The position numbers and the translations under genes were made by a program. The notes beneath the pieces were generated by a model. The model saw only the letters and a program-made list of their open reading frames with translations, searched no databases and was not told the origin of the DNA. This document shows positions 46,810-55,986 of a DNA stretch of 64,000 bases, piece after piece (the first letter of the stretch is position 1; every line of letters begins with the position of its first letter). Origin of the DNA: Collimonas humicola (GTDB lineage: Bacteria > Pseudomonadota > Gammaproteobacteria > Burkholderiales > Burkholderiaceae_D); assembly GCF_018304945.1 (NCBI RefSeq), contig NZ_JAGQEE010000001.1, positions 434,001 through 498,000 on the forward strand. The letters are read 5' to 3'.

Positions 46810-48747
46810 ATGGCGGATAAGCTTGGGCAGGCACCGACGCGCTGGGCGCGCGACTATGTTTTCGACATCTTGAGCGAACTTGGCATTCACCATATTTTCG
46901 GTGTGCCGGGAACCAACGAGATTCCAATTATCGATGGCACCTCCTATCCGGAAAACAAGGTGGAGTACATTGAGTGCCTGCATGAAAACATCGCACTCGG
47001 TGCGGCAATGGGGTCTGCGCGCATGACCGGATTGCCTGGGGTGCTGGTGGTACACGTCACACCGGGTATTGCGCACAGCATCGGCAATTTATTCAATGCC
47101 TCTCGCTCGCAGGTGCCGCTGGTGATTTTGTGCTGCCAGCAGCAAAATGAACTGGTGACCCAGGAACCGCTGCTGGCATCCAATCTGGTTGATTTGGCCA
47201 GGCAATACACCAAATGGGCGCACGAAGTGCGCGCTGCCGAAGAGCTTCCGCTGGTACTGCAACGGGCCTTTAAAGAAGCGATGGCGGCGCCGAACGGCCC
47301 GGTATTCGTATCGATTCCCTGGGAATTCACCATGCGCGAAATCGGCGCTGACGACAAGATCAAAGGCGTAACGCGCATTTCGCCGCATTTCACCGGCGCG
47401 CCGGAGTCGATTGCCCAGGTTGCCAATGCGCTCAAGGAGGCAAGAAATCCCATCATCATCGCCGGCGATGCGGTCGGCTATGCCAACGCCTGGCCGGAAC
47501 TGCAGCAAATGGCGGAGCTGATCGGGGCGCCCGTATTGCTGCAAACCTTTAGCGCCGTGGCGAATTTCCCAAATGATGATAGCCATTGGCAGGGTGAGCT
47601 GCCGGGTACGCAAGCCGGCGTGCAAGGTGTCTTCAAGGATCATGACGTGGCATTTCTGTGCGGTTTTAGCAACCAGGCGCAGATCACGATTTTTAAATAT
47701 TCGGATGGGGCTCTGATTCCTCCCGCTGTCAGGCAGGTTTATCTCAGCAATAATATTTGGGATATAGGCAAAAATTATTATGGCGAAGCGGCGGTGTTTG
47801 GCGACATCAAAGCAACGCTGCCGCTGATCAATGCGCAGGTAGGCAGCGCTCCGTCAGCGCCGGCCGCGGCACGCAATGCGAAACTGGCCGTGCTGGCGGC
47901 GCAGCGGCGGGTACAGTGGGATAAGTATTTTGTTGAAGCATTGGCGGCGCCGAATATTTTGGCGGTAGTCATTGCCCAGGCTTTGCGTGAAGAAATCAAG
48001 CAACGCAGTCTGAACCGGAAATTTGTCTATGTGCACGAGGCGGTTTCCGATCCCGCACCGTTCCAGTACCTGCTGCCGTTCGGCACGGAAGGCGCCGCGC
48101 CGATCAGTTATTACTGCGTTGGCGGCGGTTCGCTGGGCTGGTCGATGCCGGCGTCGCTCGGCATCAAGCTAAGTCCGCAAGGCTGGCAGCAGATCGATGC
48201 CGAGTTTGTGGTGGCGGCGGTGGGCGACGGTTCGTCGCTGTTTTATCCGCAAACCTGGTGGACCGCGGCGCATCGCAAATTGGCGGTGCTGTACATCATC
48301 ACCAATAATCACGAATACCACACCCTGCAAAACGGCTTGCAACAGCTGGTCGCGGCGTATGGCACCGCGCCCGGCTATGAATGGCATCCCAAAGACAACA
48401 ATACGGACCCGTCCTATCTGCGCATACAAAGTCCGGTGATGGATTTTGTCGCCATTGCAAAGGCGCTGGGCGGCCTAAGCGGCGAGGTGGTCGACACGCC
48501 GGAAGGCGTCAAAGCAGCCGTGCGGCGCGGCATGGATCATGTCCTGCAGCATCAGCAAGCTTACGTTCTGGATATGCGCACCGCCCAGAATCCGCCGCCG
48601 CCGCCCAGCACGGATGACGACACCGGCAAACAAGCTAGGCAAGCAAGAGCGCCGGTGCAACCCGCCTTGAATTTTTTCCACCAGCAAGGACAGCTGCTTG
48701 CTGGCGCAGGGCCTGGCGATAATCAGAATGCACCAGTGATTTTCTAA
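46810..48747 (+). CDS. Thiamine diphosphate-dependent enzyme (2-oxo acid decarboxylase / acetolactate synthase-like)
   Basis: A 645-residue ThDP enzyme of the acetolactate synthase/benzoylformate decarboxylase group. The coenzyme-activating glutamate is E59 (CLHENIALG), and the C-terminal diphosphate/Mg motif starts GDGSS (472-474) and ends with NN about 26 residues later. The N-terminal IFGVPGTNEIPI is typical. The C-terminal ~60 residues are low complexity. It is longer than the usual ~560. A flavin amino acid oxidase gene follows after 113 bases, which could supply a 2-oxo acid to be decarboxylated or joined to an aldehyde. The actual substrate is unknown. Confidence 0.85.
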   Translation: MADKLGQAPTRWARDYVFDILSELGIHHIFGVPGTNEIPIIDGTSYPENKVEYIECLHENIALGAAMGSARMTGLPGVLVVHVTPGIAHSIGNLFNASRSQVPLVILCCQQQNELVTQEPLLASNLVDLARQYTKWAHEVRAAEELPLVLQRAFKEAMAAPNGPVFVSIPWEFTMREIGADDKIKGVTRISPHFTGAPESIAQVANALKEARNPIIIAGDAVGYANAWPELQQMAELIGAPVLLQTFSAVANFPNDDSHWQGELPGTQAGVQGVFKDHDVAFLCGFSNQAQITIFKYSDGALIPPAVRQVYLSNNIWDIGKNYYGEAAVFGDIKATLPLINAQVGSAPSAPAAARNAKLAVLAAQRRVQWDKYFVEALAAPNILAVVIAQALREEIKQRSLNRKFVYVHEAVSDPAPFQYLLPFGTEGAAPISYYCVGGGSLGWSMPASLGIKLSPQGWQQIDAEFVVAAVGDGSSLFYPQTWWTAAHRKLAVLYIITNNHEYHTLQNGLQQLVAAYGTAPGYEWHPKDNNTDPSYLRIQSPVMDFVAIAKALGGLSGEVVDTPEGVKAAVRRGMDHVLQHQQAYVLDMRTAQNPPPPPSTDDDTGKQARQARAPVQPALNFFHQQGQLLAGAGPGDNQNAPVIF

Positions 48748-48860
48748 GCAGCGTTGGCGGCAAATGCGGTGCCCAGGGTGCAACCGGGTTTTGACATGCT
48801 GTCCGGCCGGGCCCAGGGATTCGTTCTTCCACTTAATCGAAAAAAAGGGGATTACGCATC

Positions 48861-50465
48861 ATGGCAGATGAAAAAATCGATATCGCCATCGTTGGCGGCG
48901 GGGTTTCCGGCGTATATAGCGCTTGGCGGTTGAAACAAGCCAACCCGAGACAAAAAATCGTGGTGTTCGAAGGCAGCGATCATATTGGCGGGCGTTTGCT
49001 GTCGGTGACGCCGCCCGGGATCCCCAACATGGTGGCGGAACTGGGCGGCATGCGGATTCTGCCCAAGGTACAGCCGCTGATCAGTACCTTGATCGATGCG
49101 CTGAATCATTTGCTGCCGGATAGCGAGCAAATCAAGCTGTATCCCTTCCCGGTTGACGAACCGCAAAACATCGCTTATCTGCGCGGCACTTATTTGCGCC
49201 TGTCCGAATTCACTACCAATCCGGACAAGGTTCCGTACCGGCTTGGCTTTCCGAATCACGGGCAAACCGCCGGTTCCGTCATGATTAATGCAATTGAGCA
49301 GATTGTGCCGGGCATAACCAATCCGGATCTTACCGAAGACCAGCGTCGCGAAATGGCGCAGCAAGCCACTTTCTCCGGAAAACCGCTGTATCAGCAGGGA
49401 TTCTGGAACGTGCTGATGCGCGTCATTAACGGCGAATCGTATCAATATTCGTTGGACGCGGGCGGGTATGACTCCACCATGAGCAATTGGAACGCCGCCG
49501 ACGCCATCCCCTGGTATTTGTCTGACTTCGGAGTTCAGCCGGTTTACAAGGGGTTCACCAAAGGCTTTCAGGAAGTGCCCCGGGTTCTGGCGAAATTATT
49601 CATCGAGGCAGGCGGCGAGGTACGTTTGAACAGCAGCGTGTCGGCGCTTGAAAGCCTGGATGGCGCAGTTCAATTCCAGGCCGACGGCAAGTCGGTCCGC
49701 GCCAGCTCCGTGATCCTGGCCATGCCGCGCCGCTCGCTGGATCTGCTTGCTGACAGCAGCCCGATCCTGCAGGAAATCAACGGCTTGATCTCTTCCGTCA
49801 CACCGCGTCCGCTGTTTAAATTATTTACCACCTATGCCAATCCTTGGTGGCGCGCAGCCGGATATAGCAAGCCTGACGGCAGCGTAGTGCCGGTAGAGGC
49901 CGGCCGCAGCGTCACTGATATTCCGGTGAGGCAAACCTATTACTGGCCGAAAAGCGATGGCACGCCCGTCAAGACCGGCCCCGCGATGTTGCTGGCCAGT
50001 TATGACGATGGCGACAATACCGGATTCTGGGACGGCTTGCGGCCGCAAAGGCATCAACACAAGGCCAGGGGGCAGTCTGTCGCCAAAGTGAGTGAACCGT
50101 TTGTGGCCGAAAACCGCAAGCCGAATCCGGAGCTGGAGTGGGACCAGCACCAGGCGCCATATCGCATGGTTACCGAAGTGGCGCGCCAGTTGGCGACCAT
50201 GCATGGCTTGAGTTACACACCGAAGGTACAAGATGCCTGTTTCCGCGATTGGGGCGATGATCCCTTTGGCGGCGGCTGGAATAGCTGGAACATCGGCGTA
50301 AAGAGCTGGGAGGTGAAACAAAAGATCATCCAGCCGATCGGCCGGCAGCCCTTGTATATTTGCGGCGAGGCCTATTCCGATGCGCAGGGCTGGGTCGAGG
50401 GGGCGTTGCAAACCGCGGATATGATGCTGGAGAAATTTGGGCTGGATAAATTAAAGAATCCCTGA
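48861..50465 (+). CDS. Flavin-dependent amine / L-amino acid oxidase
   Basis: A 534-residue FAD enzyme. The dinucleotide-binding motif is IVGGGVSGVYSAWRL (near residues 10-24), followed by FEGSDHIGGRL; the C-terminal FAD contact is CGEAYSDAQGWVEGAL. It would oxidise an amino acid or amine to imine plus H2O2. GGGGA lies before the ATG. No signal peptide is present. The upstream ThDP enzyme, nearby RidA and the adjacent exporter suggest an amino-acid-derived product. KatG, 10 kb away, could remove peroxide (inference). Confidence 0.85.
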   Translation: MADEKIDIAIVGGGVSGVYSAWRLKQANPRQKIVVFEGSDHIGGRLLSVTPPGIPNMVAELGGMRILPKVQPLISTLIDALNHLLPDSEQIKLYPFPVDEPQNIAYLRGTYLRLSEFTTNPDKVPYRLGFPNHGQTAGSVMINAIEQIVPGITNPDLTEDQRREMAQQATFSGKPLYQQGFWNVLMRVINGESYQYSLDAGGYDSTMSNWNAADAIPWYLSDFGVQPVYKGFTKGFQEVPRVLAKLFIEAGGEVRLNSSVSALESLDGAVQFQADGKSVRASSVILAMPRRSLDLLADSSPILQEINGLISSVTPRPLFKLFTTYANPWWRAAGYSKPDGSVVPVEAGRSVTDIPVRQTYYWPKSDGTPVKTGPAMLLASYDDGDNTGFWDGLRPQRHQHKARGQSVAKVSEPFVAENRKPNPELEWDQHQAPYRMVTEVARQLATMHGLSYTPKVQDACFRDWGDDPFGGGWNSWNIGVKSWEVKQKIIQPIGRQPLYICGEAYSDAQGWVEGALQTADMMLEKFGLDKLKNP

Positions 50466-50476
50466 ACCAGGCAAGG

Positions 50477-50504
50477 AAAACCCGGAAGTTTCCGGGTTTT
50501 TTTT
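50477..50504 (+). terminator. Intrinsic terminator after the amino acid oxidase
   Basis: AAAACCCGGA (50477-50486) and TCCGGGTTTT (50491-50500) with loop AGTT, followed by further T residues. It could also serve the convergent gene on the minus strand, through the A-run on the other arm. Confidence 0.88.
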
Positions 50505-50516
50505 CATGGGTGCGAC

Positions 50517-51155
50517 TTAAATGCCGGTTCTATGTGCGGTAAACAGCAGCCTGAGTCCAAGAGCCGCGATGGCGCCGGCGGCGACACGGTCGATCTTTGT
50601 TTTCGCTTTCAAATAAAGTTCACGCGGCCGTTTGCTGGAAAAACACAGGGCGACGACTGCGTACCAGCCGGCTTCGATGGCAAAAACCAGCGGCGGCAGG
50701 GCGAAATAACACCAAAGGGGCGGGTGCTGGGGAAGCAGCGCCGCAAAGATGCTGCCATAGGCAACGGCCGTCTTCGGATTGCTCAATTGCGTACTGAGGC
50801 CGACCCAGAAAGATTTGCGCACGTTCCCGCCGCTTGCAGGCTGATTGCTGCCCAGGGCCAGCGGGGCCGCCGCACCGCGCCAGATTTTGGACGCCAGGTA
50901 AATCAGATAAATCCCGCCGGCTATCTTGAGACCCATATAGAGCCATCCCACGGTTGCCAGCAAGGTATAGAGCCCGACCAGGGCAATGCCGCTGAAGAAC
51001 ACGCCGCCTATCCCCATGGCGACAGCCGTGGCCAGGCCGTCACGGCGCGACAGGCCGATTGAATGCCGGGCAACAATCACAAAACTTGGGCCGGGGCTCA
51101 TCGCCCCGATCAGTAGTGCAGCGAGAATGGCTGCGATGGCGGCTGACGGGCTCAT
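50517..51155 (-). CDS. LysE/RhtB-family amino acid exporter
   Basis: A 212-residue inner-membrane exporter with about six hydrophobic helices. The opening GAMSPGPSFVIVARHSIGLSRRDG is typical of RhtB/LysE translocators, as is LSTQLSNPKTAVAYGSIFAALLP. AAGGAG precedes the ATG. It converges on the amino acid oxidase gene across a shared terminator. It may export the amino acid or product of the neighbouring block (inference). Confidence 0.9.
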   Translation of the reverse strand: MSPSAAIAAILAALLIGAMSPGPSFVIVARHSIGLSRRDGLATAVAMGIGGVFFSGIALVGLYTLLATVGWLYMGLKIAGGIYLIYLASKIWRGAAAPLALGSNQPASGGNVRKSFWVGLSTQLSNPKTAVAYGSIFAALLPQHPPLWCYFALPPLVFAIEAGWYAVVALCFSSKRPRELYLKAKTKIDRVAAGAIAALGLRLLFTAHRTGI

Positions 51156-51296
51156 TGAAGTGTCTCCTTGGGACGGCGGGAGGGAATTGCTGACCGAATG
51201 TATATTACACTTCCTGCTCGATCAGCGCTGCGGGCGCTCCGGTCATGCGTCATTCAATGTAATATCTTTCCCAAGCCTATCAAGCGTAATGGTCCC

Positions 51297-51710
51297 ATGC
51301 AAACCCTACCTCTACGTCTCGCTCCCGGACAGGATCTGCGCTCGGTTCTGGAAGCTGTACTGATCGAACATGGCGTCAGCGCCGCTTTTGTGCTCCAGGG
51401 GATTGGCAGTTTATCCCTTGCGCAGCTGCGATTTGCCGGCGCAAAACAAGCTACCGAACTTCGCGGCGACCTGGAGATACTCACACTTGCCGGATCGCTC
51501 TCGGTCGATGGCGCCCATCTCCACATGACGGTAGCTGATGCGCAAGGTTGCGTGCTGGGTGGCCACGTAGCACCCGGATGCATTGTGCGCACGACAGCCG
51601 AGCTGCTGGTGGCGCTATTGCCGGAGCATCGTTTTGTCCGTGAACCGGACGCGGTTTCAGGTTTCGACGAGTTGGTGATAACGCCGCAACGACGTCCCGA
51701 TGGCATTTGA
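51297..51710 (+). CDS. PPC/DUF296-domain protein
   Basis: A 137-residue protein from ATG 51297. It shows the PPC fold signature: VLQGIGSLSLAQLRFAG, LTLAGSLSVDGAHLHMTVADAQGCVLGGHVAPGC and RTTAELLV. In plants this domain occurs in AT-hook proteins; bacterial single-domain forms have no settled function, though the conserved histidines suggest metal binding. The frame is open further upstream to 51168 without support. It is 159 bases before the copper receptor gene. Confidence 0.85.
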   Translation: MQTLPLRLAPGQDLRSVLEAVLIEHGVSAAFVLQGIGSLSLAQLRFAGAKQATELRGDLEILTLAGSLSVDGAHLHMTVADAQGCVLGGHVAPGCIVRTTAELLVALLPEHRFVREPDAVSGFDELVITPQRRPDGI

Positions 51711-51869
51711 GCCCGGCAGGGATCACATATCAATTGAATGGCGCGCCAGCTTGCTCCGGTTTGAACGGCGCGCTTGGCGTCACAGGGTGCGACAATTAGC
51801 CGCATTCTTTTTGAAGGGATGCGCTTCTATACTCGGCGGGAATTTTTCTCAGCCATTTATAGGATGCCC

Positions 51870-53957
51870 ATGCCTTATGTTCCAAACGCCCGCCCTAAAT
51901 TCCTGCCTGCGCTGATCCATGCAGCGGTCGTCAGTTCCAGCGCGCTGACTGCCGGCGCCATTGCCAGCGATGCGGCAACGAACGAAGCTGTACTGCCGAC
52001 AGTCGTCATCACGGCGGCGCAGGAGACTTCTCCTCTGACCATCGTGGTCGACCCGAAAGCGCCGCGGCAGCCGATACCGGCCAGCGACGGCGCCGATTAC
52101 CTGAAAACCATCCCGGGCTTTTCCGCCGTGCGTAACGGCGGCACCAATGGCGATCCTGTCCTGCGCGGCATGTTCGGCTCGCGCATCAATATTCTGAACG
52201 ACGGCACCACCATCCTGGGCGCTTGCCCTGGCCGCATGGATGCGCCGACGTCTTATATTTCGCCGGAAAGCTTCGACAGGCTGACTGTTATCAAAGGGCC
52301 GCAAAGCGTGATCTGGGGACCGGGAGCTTCGGCTGGCACGGTGCTGTTTGAGCGCAAGACAGAACGGTTTTCAGAAACCGAAAATCCTGTCCGCTTTGAC
52401 GGCGGGCTGACGGCCGGATCGTACGGCCGCAATGAGCAGAGAGCGGATCTTACCGCCGGCACGCCGGATGTCTATACGCGCGTCATCGCCAATCATGCCA
52501 AGGCCAACGACTACAAGGATGGCAACAATCAAACGGTGGCGTCGCGCTGGGACAAATGGAATGTGGACGCTGCGCTCGGCTTTACGCCGGATGCGGATAC
52601 CTTGCTGGAATTGAATGCCGGCGCTGGCGACGGCTCGGCGGCTTACGCTGGGCGCGGGATGGATGGGGTCAGTTTCAAGCGCCACAGTTTCAACGCAAAG
52701 TTCGAAAAGCGCAATGTCAGCCAGCACGTCGCGAAGATCGAAGCGATGGCGTATTACAACCATGCCGATCACCTGATGGATAACTACACCCTGCGCAAGC
52801 CGGATCCCAATGCCGGCATGATGAAAATGCCGATGGCGTCGGAAGTCGACCGGCGCACCGTCGGCGCCAGGATCGCCGCGACGCTGGAGTGGGACGACGC
52901 ACTGAGCCTGGTCACGGGCTTTGACATGCAGCAGAACGCTCACCGCGCGCGCAGCGGCATGGGCATCGGCACCTATGCGCAAAAGCCGTGGAACAAGGAT
53001 GCCGCGTTCAGCAATGCCGGCATGTTCGGCGAGGCGACCTGGTCTGTGGCGCCGCGGCAGCGGCTCATCAGCGGCGCACGCATCGATTACGCGACGGTGA
53101 AGGATGAGCGCAGCACGCTGGGGCAGGGCATGATGGCGGCGCCCAATCCTACCGCCGATATGGAGCGCCGGGTTACCCTGCCGAGCGGCTTCGTCCGCTA
53201 CGAATACGATTTGCCGTCGAAAGCCGGGACCCTCTACGCAGGACTGGGGCATGCCGAGCGCTTTCCGGATTACTGGGAATTGTTCTCGCCGAAAATGGCG
53301 CCGGCCGGATCGCCCAATGCCTTTGCCGGCATCCGTCCGGAAAAGACCACGCAGCTTGATATAGGCGCGCAGTATAGAACCGGCGCATGGCAGGCCTGGG
53401 CATCGGCTTACGCCGGCGTGGTCAACGACTACATCCTGTTTTCTTACCTGCCGGGCGCGATGGGCGCAACATCTCAAGCCAGCAATGTCGATGCGCAGAT
53501 CATGGGCGGCGAGCTCGGTGCGTCCTATGGCTTCGCTCCGCATTGGAAGATTGACAGTTCGCTGGCCTATGCCTGGGGCCGCAACCGCAGCGATGGCAAG
53601 GCCTTGCCGCAAATGCCGCCGCTTGAAGCGCGGCTTACCTTGAACTACAACGACGAACGCTGGTCGTTCGGCGCGCTGTGGCGCCTGGTGTCAGCCCAAA
53701 ACCGGGTCGCTATCAATGAAGGCAATGTCGTCGGCAAGGATTTCGGCCCGAGCGCGGGCTTTGGCGTCTTTTCGATGAATGCAGCTTATGCATTTTCCAA
53801 ATCGGTGCAAATCGTTGCCGGCATCGATAACGTTTTTAACAAGGCGTATGCGGAACATCTCAACCTGGCTGGCAATACCGGCTTTGGCTACGCAGCCAAT
53901 ACCGCCATCAATGACCAGGGCCGCACCGCCTGGGTGAAGCTGGGGGTGAAGTATTAA
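51870..53957 (+). CDS. TonB-dependent copper receptor
   Basis: A 695-residue outer-membrane receptor from ATG 51870, which has AGGA 5 bases upstream; earlier starts at 51864 or 51819 are possible. The plug region reads GADYLKTIPGFSAVRNGGTNGDPVLRGMFGSRINILNDG and the next conserved box is LTVIKGPQSVIWGPGASAGTVLFER, both typical of the OprC/NosA copper-receptor type. The C-terminal strand ends WVKLGVKY. Met-rich stretches (for example NAGMMKMPMA) suit copper binding. Its stop is three bases from the stop of the convergent exotoxin gene. Confidence 0.88.
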   Translation: MPYVPNARPKFLPALIHAAVVSSSALTAGAIASDAATNEAVLPTVVITAAQETSPLTIVVDPKAPRQPIPASDGADYLKTIPGFSAVRNGGTNGDPVLRGMFGSRINILNDGTTILGACPGRMDAPTSYISPESFDRLTVIKGPQSVIWGPGASAGTVLFERKTERFSETENPVRFDGGLTAGSYGRNEQRADLTAGTPDVYTRVIANHAKANDYKDGNNQTVASRWDKWNVDAALGFTPDADTLLELNAGAGDGSAAYAGRGMDGVSFKRHSFNAKFEKRNVSQHVAKIEAMAYYNHADHLMDNYTLRKPDPNAGMMKMPMASEVDRRTVGARIAATLEWDDALSLVTGFDMQQNAHRARSGMGIGTYAQKPWNKDAAFSNAGMFGEATWSVAPRQRLISGARIDYATVKDERSTLGQGMMAAPNPTADMERRVTLPSGFVRYEYDLPSKAGTLYAGLGHAERFPDYWELFSPKMAPAGSPNAFAGIRPEKTTQLDIGAQYRTGAWQAWASAYAGVVNDYILFSYLPGAMGATSQASNVDAQIMGGELGASYGFAPHWKIDSSLAYAWGRNRSDGKALPQMPPLEARLTLNYNDERWSFGALWRLVSAQNRVAINEGNVVGKDFGPSAGFGVFSMNAAYAFSKSVQIVAGIDNVFNKAYAEHLNLAGNTGFGYAANTAINDQGRTAWVKLGVKY

Positions 53958-53960
53958 GGC

Positions 53961-55919
53961 TCACAGTTCCATCTTGCCGCCTTTCGCAGGCTTTGTGGCG
54001 TAATTCGGCAAGCTGCTGATCTGCTTTTCTTCAGGCGCGACTGTGGCGGGATCGAGGGGGTTGCCGACAGTGCGGCTGTCGGTCGGGATCATCGAGGGAA
54101 TGGCGACCGCTTGCTCCGCGAGCTGCCAGCCCAGGATCGTCTCGAGGCGATTGCCGCCTGCCGCTTCCGGTCCTGTGATCGATTCATACAGCAAGGGAAG
54201 CGGATGGCCGATCAAACGCGCAACTTCTTGCGAAGCGCCAGGGTGATCCAGCGGCAGACTGGTGGCAAAGAGCCGTGGCAGAGCGCTGCGCGGGACATAG
54301 ATGCGCAGCATTGTGCCGTTGCGGATGCGGCCGCGCGCATCTCCTTCCGCATCCTGCGCATAGCCGTAGGCAACCGCAGGATCTCCGGCAACGTACAGGC
54401 CTTTCCAGATTTCCTCAAGGTCCTGCTGCCGGTTATGGATTCCGCCAAACACAATACTCTGTGCGCCCTCCAGGGAGGTGCCGTGATAACCCGCAAAAAC
54501 GTATCCCTGCGCCAGCAGGCGCTGGTGAGCAGCCTGCAGGCGGTTCAAATTCCAGTTTTGCGTGCCTTGTACGGTGAAGCTTGGCGGCTCCCCATCATTC
54601 AAAAAGTGCGCTCCGGTGGGGTTTTCATGCTGGACCAGCACGTCGCTGCTTGCGCCGGAACCGCACGGGCGCGCGTCAGTCGGGCAGGTGACGGCCAGCA
54701 CATCGGCCTGCTGTGCGTTGGCGGCACTGGCGCCAGGATTGGCTGCCTGGTAGTTCCGGAAGATGTCGGCGGCCTGGGCGATGCTTTGACGGGCCAGTTC
54801 CGGGCGTTCAAGAACCGCGCTTCTCAGGGCGTCCAGAGGCACCGGATCAGGCGCGGCGACCGCTTGCCCATGAACCAGGTTATGAATCACCTGACGGAAT
54901 TGGTCGAGCGGCAAGCGGGTGGCGATGTAAAGGGCTATCAAATTGGCGGCGGGGTTGCCGCACGAAGACCATTCTTCCCATCCTCTGGGCTTGCGTCTGC
55001 GCGCCAAGGACTCAAGAGGTATGCCGCATACCCGGTGGCTGGTCAGCGCTTCCAGAGCATTGCCCTTGGCAAAATGGATGCGTTGGCCGATAACCGGCTT
55101 GCCTGACGGTGGCGCGTACTGGTCGACAGGCTTGCCCGCAAGGGTTTGATAGATTGCGCCTTCCCAGGTTTCGCCCAGGCTGCAGCGGTTCTGGGTGACG
55201 TAGTTGTAAATGGCATCCAAAGGGTCGAGCAGGCAGAGCAGCTTGCCGCTATGCCACTCGCTCCAGCGTTTATGACGATCATGGCTCGCAGGAGCAGCGA
55301 CGTAGCTGACGCCTGCATGTCGTATTCCAAGCAAGCCCTGGCCCTGAGTAATATTCTCCTGGGTGACAGAGAAGTTGGCGAGTGCGGGCCAGCGCGCCAG
55401 TGTCTTGTCGTCCACTTCCACGCTGTAAAGAGGCGAGATGGAGAGGACCTTGTTCTGGCCGTCAAGATTCTTGAAGAAGACCTTGATGCTGGTGGGAGCA
55501 TCGTCGCCAACGGGCACCAGCCAGTTAAGCGACCAATGTTTCGCGCCTTGGCGCGCATACTGAAAATTCCTGGGCTTGCCGTCAGAGCCAACCAGGCTCA
55601 GCCTCAGGTTTTCCTGCTCGACAAAGACGGTGGCGACATCGTCAAGGCGCAAAGCCAGGACCTGGCCGTTGCCCACATAATCTTTCATCATCATGGAGTA
55701 ATGCAGTACGCCTTCCTTGCCGGGAGAATCCGGCGCAACCTGCATGGCCAACGGGGACTGATAGATTTTATGAGGGGCGGCGTAAACCAGGCAATAGCTG
55801 CTGCAATCGTCCCAAAGCCTGAAGTTTCCCTCTATCGTATTCGCCCTGGCGCTGCCGGTTCCGAGCAGGAAAAGCCATCCGAGCAGATGGATCCAGTATT
55901 GCGACGTGAATTTGGACAT
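53961..55919 (-). CDS. Exotoxin A-like diphthamide-targeting ADP-ribosyltransferase
   Basis: A full-length 652-residue homologue of Pseudomonas exotoxin A. The signal peptide ends near SARA (26). Domain I (receptor binding, ~27-280) keeps FRLWDDCSSYC, EGVLHYSMM, HWSLNWLVPVG and KRWSEWHSGKLLCLLDPLD. The translocation domain (~281-400) has a furin-type site RKPR/GW (309-314). The catalytic domain (~440-640) has YHGT with H479, Y509 and Y520 around AGDPAVAYGYAQ, and the catalytic glutamate E593 in RLETILGW. Cysteine pairs C39/C43, C229/C246, C298/C320 and C412/C419 match all four disulfides of exotoxin A. The chain ends KMEL, like an ER-retrieval signal. Family enzymes ADP-ribosylate diphthamide of eukaryotic eEF2. 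It is second in a unit with a secreted protein behind a Fur-box promoter. Confidence 0.95.
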   Translation of the reverse strand: MSKFTSQYWIHLLGWLFLLGTGSARANTIEGNFRLWDDCSSYCLVYAAPHKIYQSPLAMQVAPDSPGKEGVLHYSMMMKDYVGNGQVLALRLDDVATVFVEQENLRLSLVGSDGKPRNFQYARQGAKHWSLNWLVPVGDDAPTSIKVFFKNLDGQNKVLSISPLYSVEVDDKTLARWPALANFSVTQENITQGQGLLGIRHAGVSYVAAPASHDRHKRWSEWHSGKLLCLLDPLDAIYNYVTQNRCSLGETWEGAIYQTLAGKPVDQYAPPSGKPVIGQRIHFAKGNALEALTSHRVCGIPLESLARRRKPRGWEEWSSCGNPAANLIALYIATRLPLDQFRQVIHNLVHGQAVAAPDPVPLDALRSAVLERPELARQSIAQAADIFRNYQAANPGASAANAQQADVLAVTCPTDARPCGSGASSDVLVQHENPTGAHFLNDGEPPSFTVQGTQNWNLNRLQAAHQRLLAQGYVFAGYHGTSLEGAQSIVFGGIHNRQQDLEEIWKGLYVAGDPAVAYGYAQDAEGDARGRIRNGTMLRIYVPRSALPRLFATSLPLDHPGASQEVARLIGHPLPLLYESITGPEAAGGNRLETILGWQLAEQAVAIPSMIPTDSRTVGNPLDPATVAPEEKQISSLPNYATKPAKGGKMEL

Positions 55920-55986
55920 GGAATTACCTCACATGGTGAAAACATTGTTAAAGCAAGCGGCCCGGGAAGGGAGGGCAGGACCGCGG

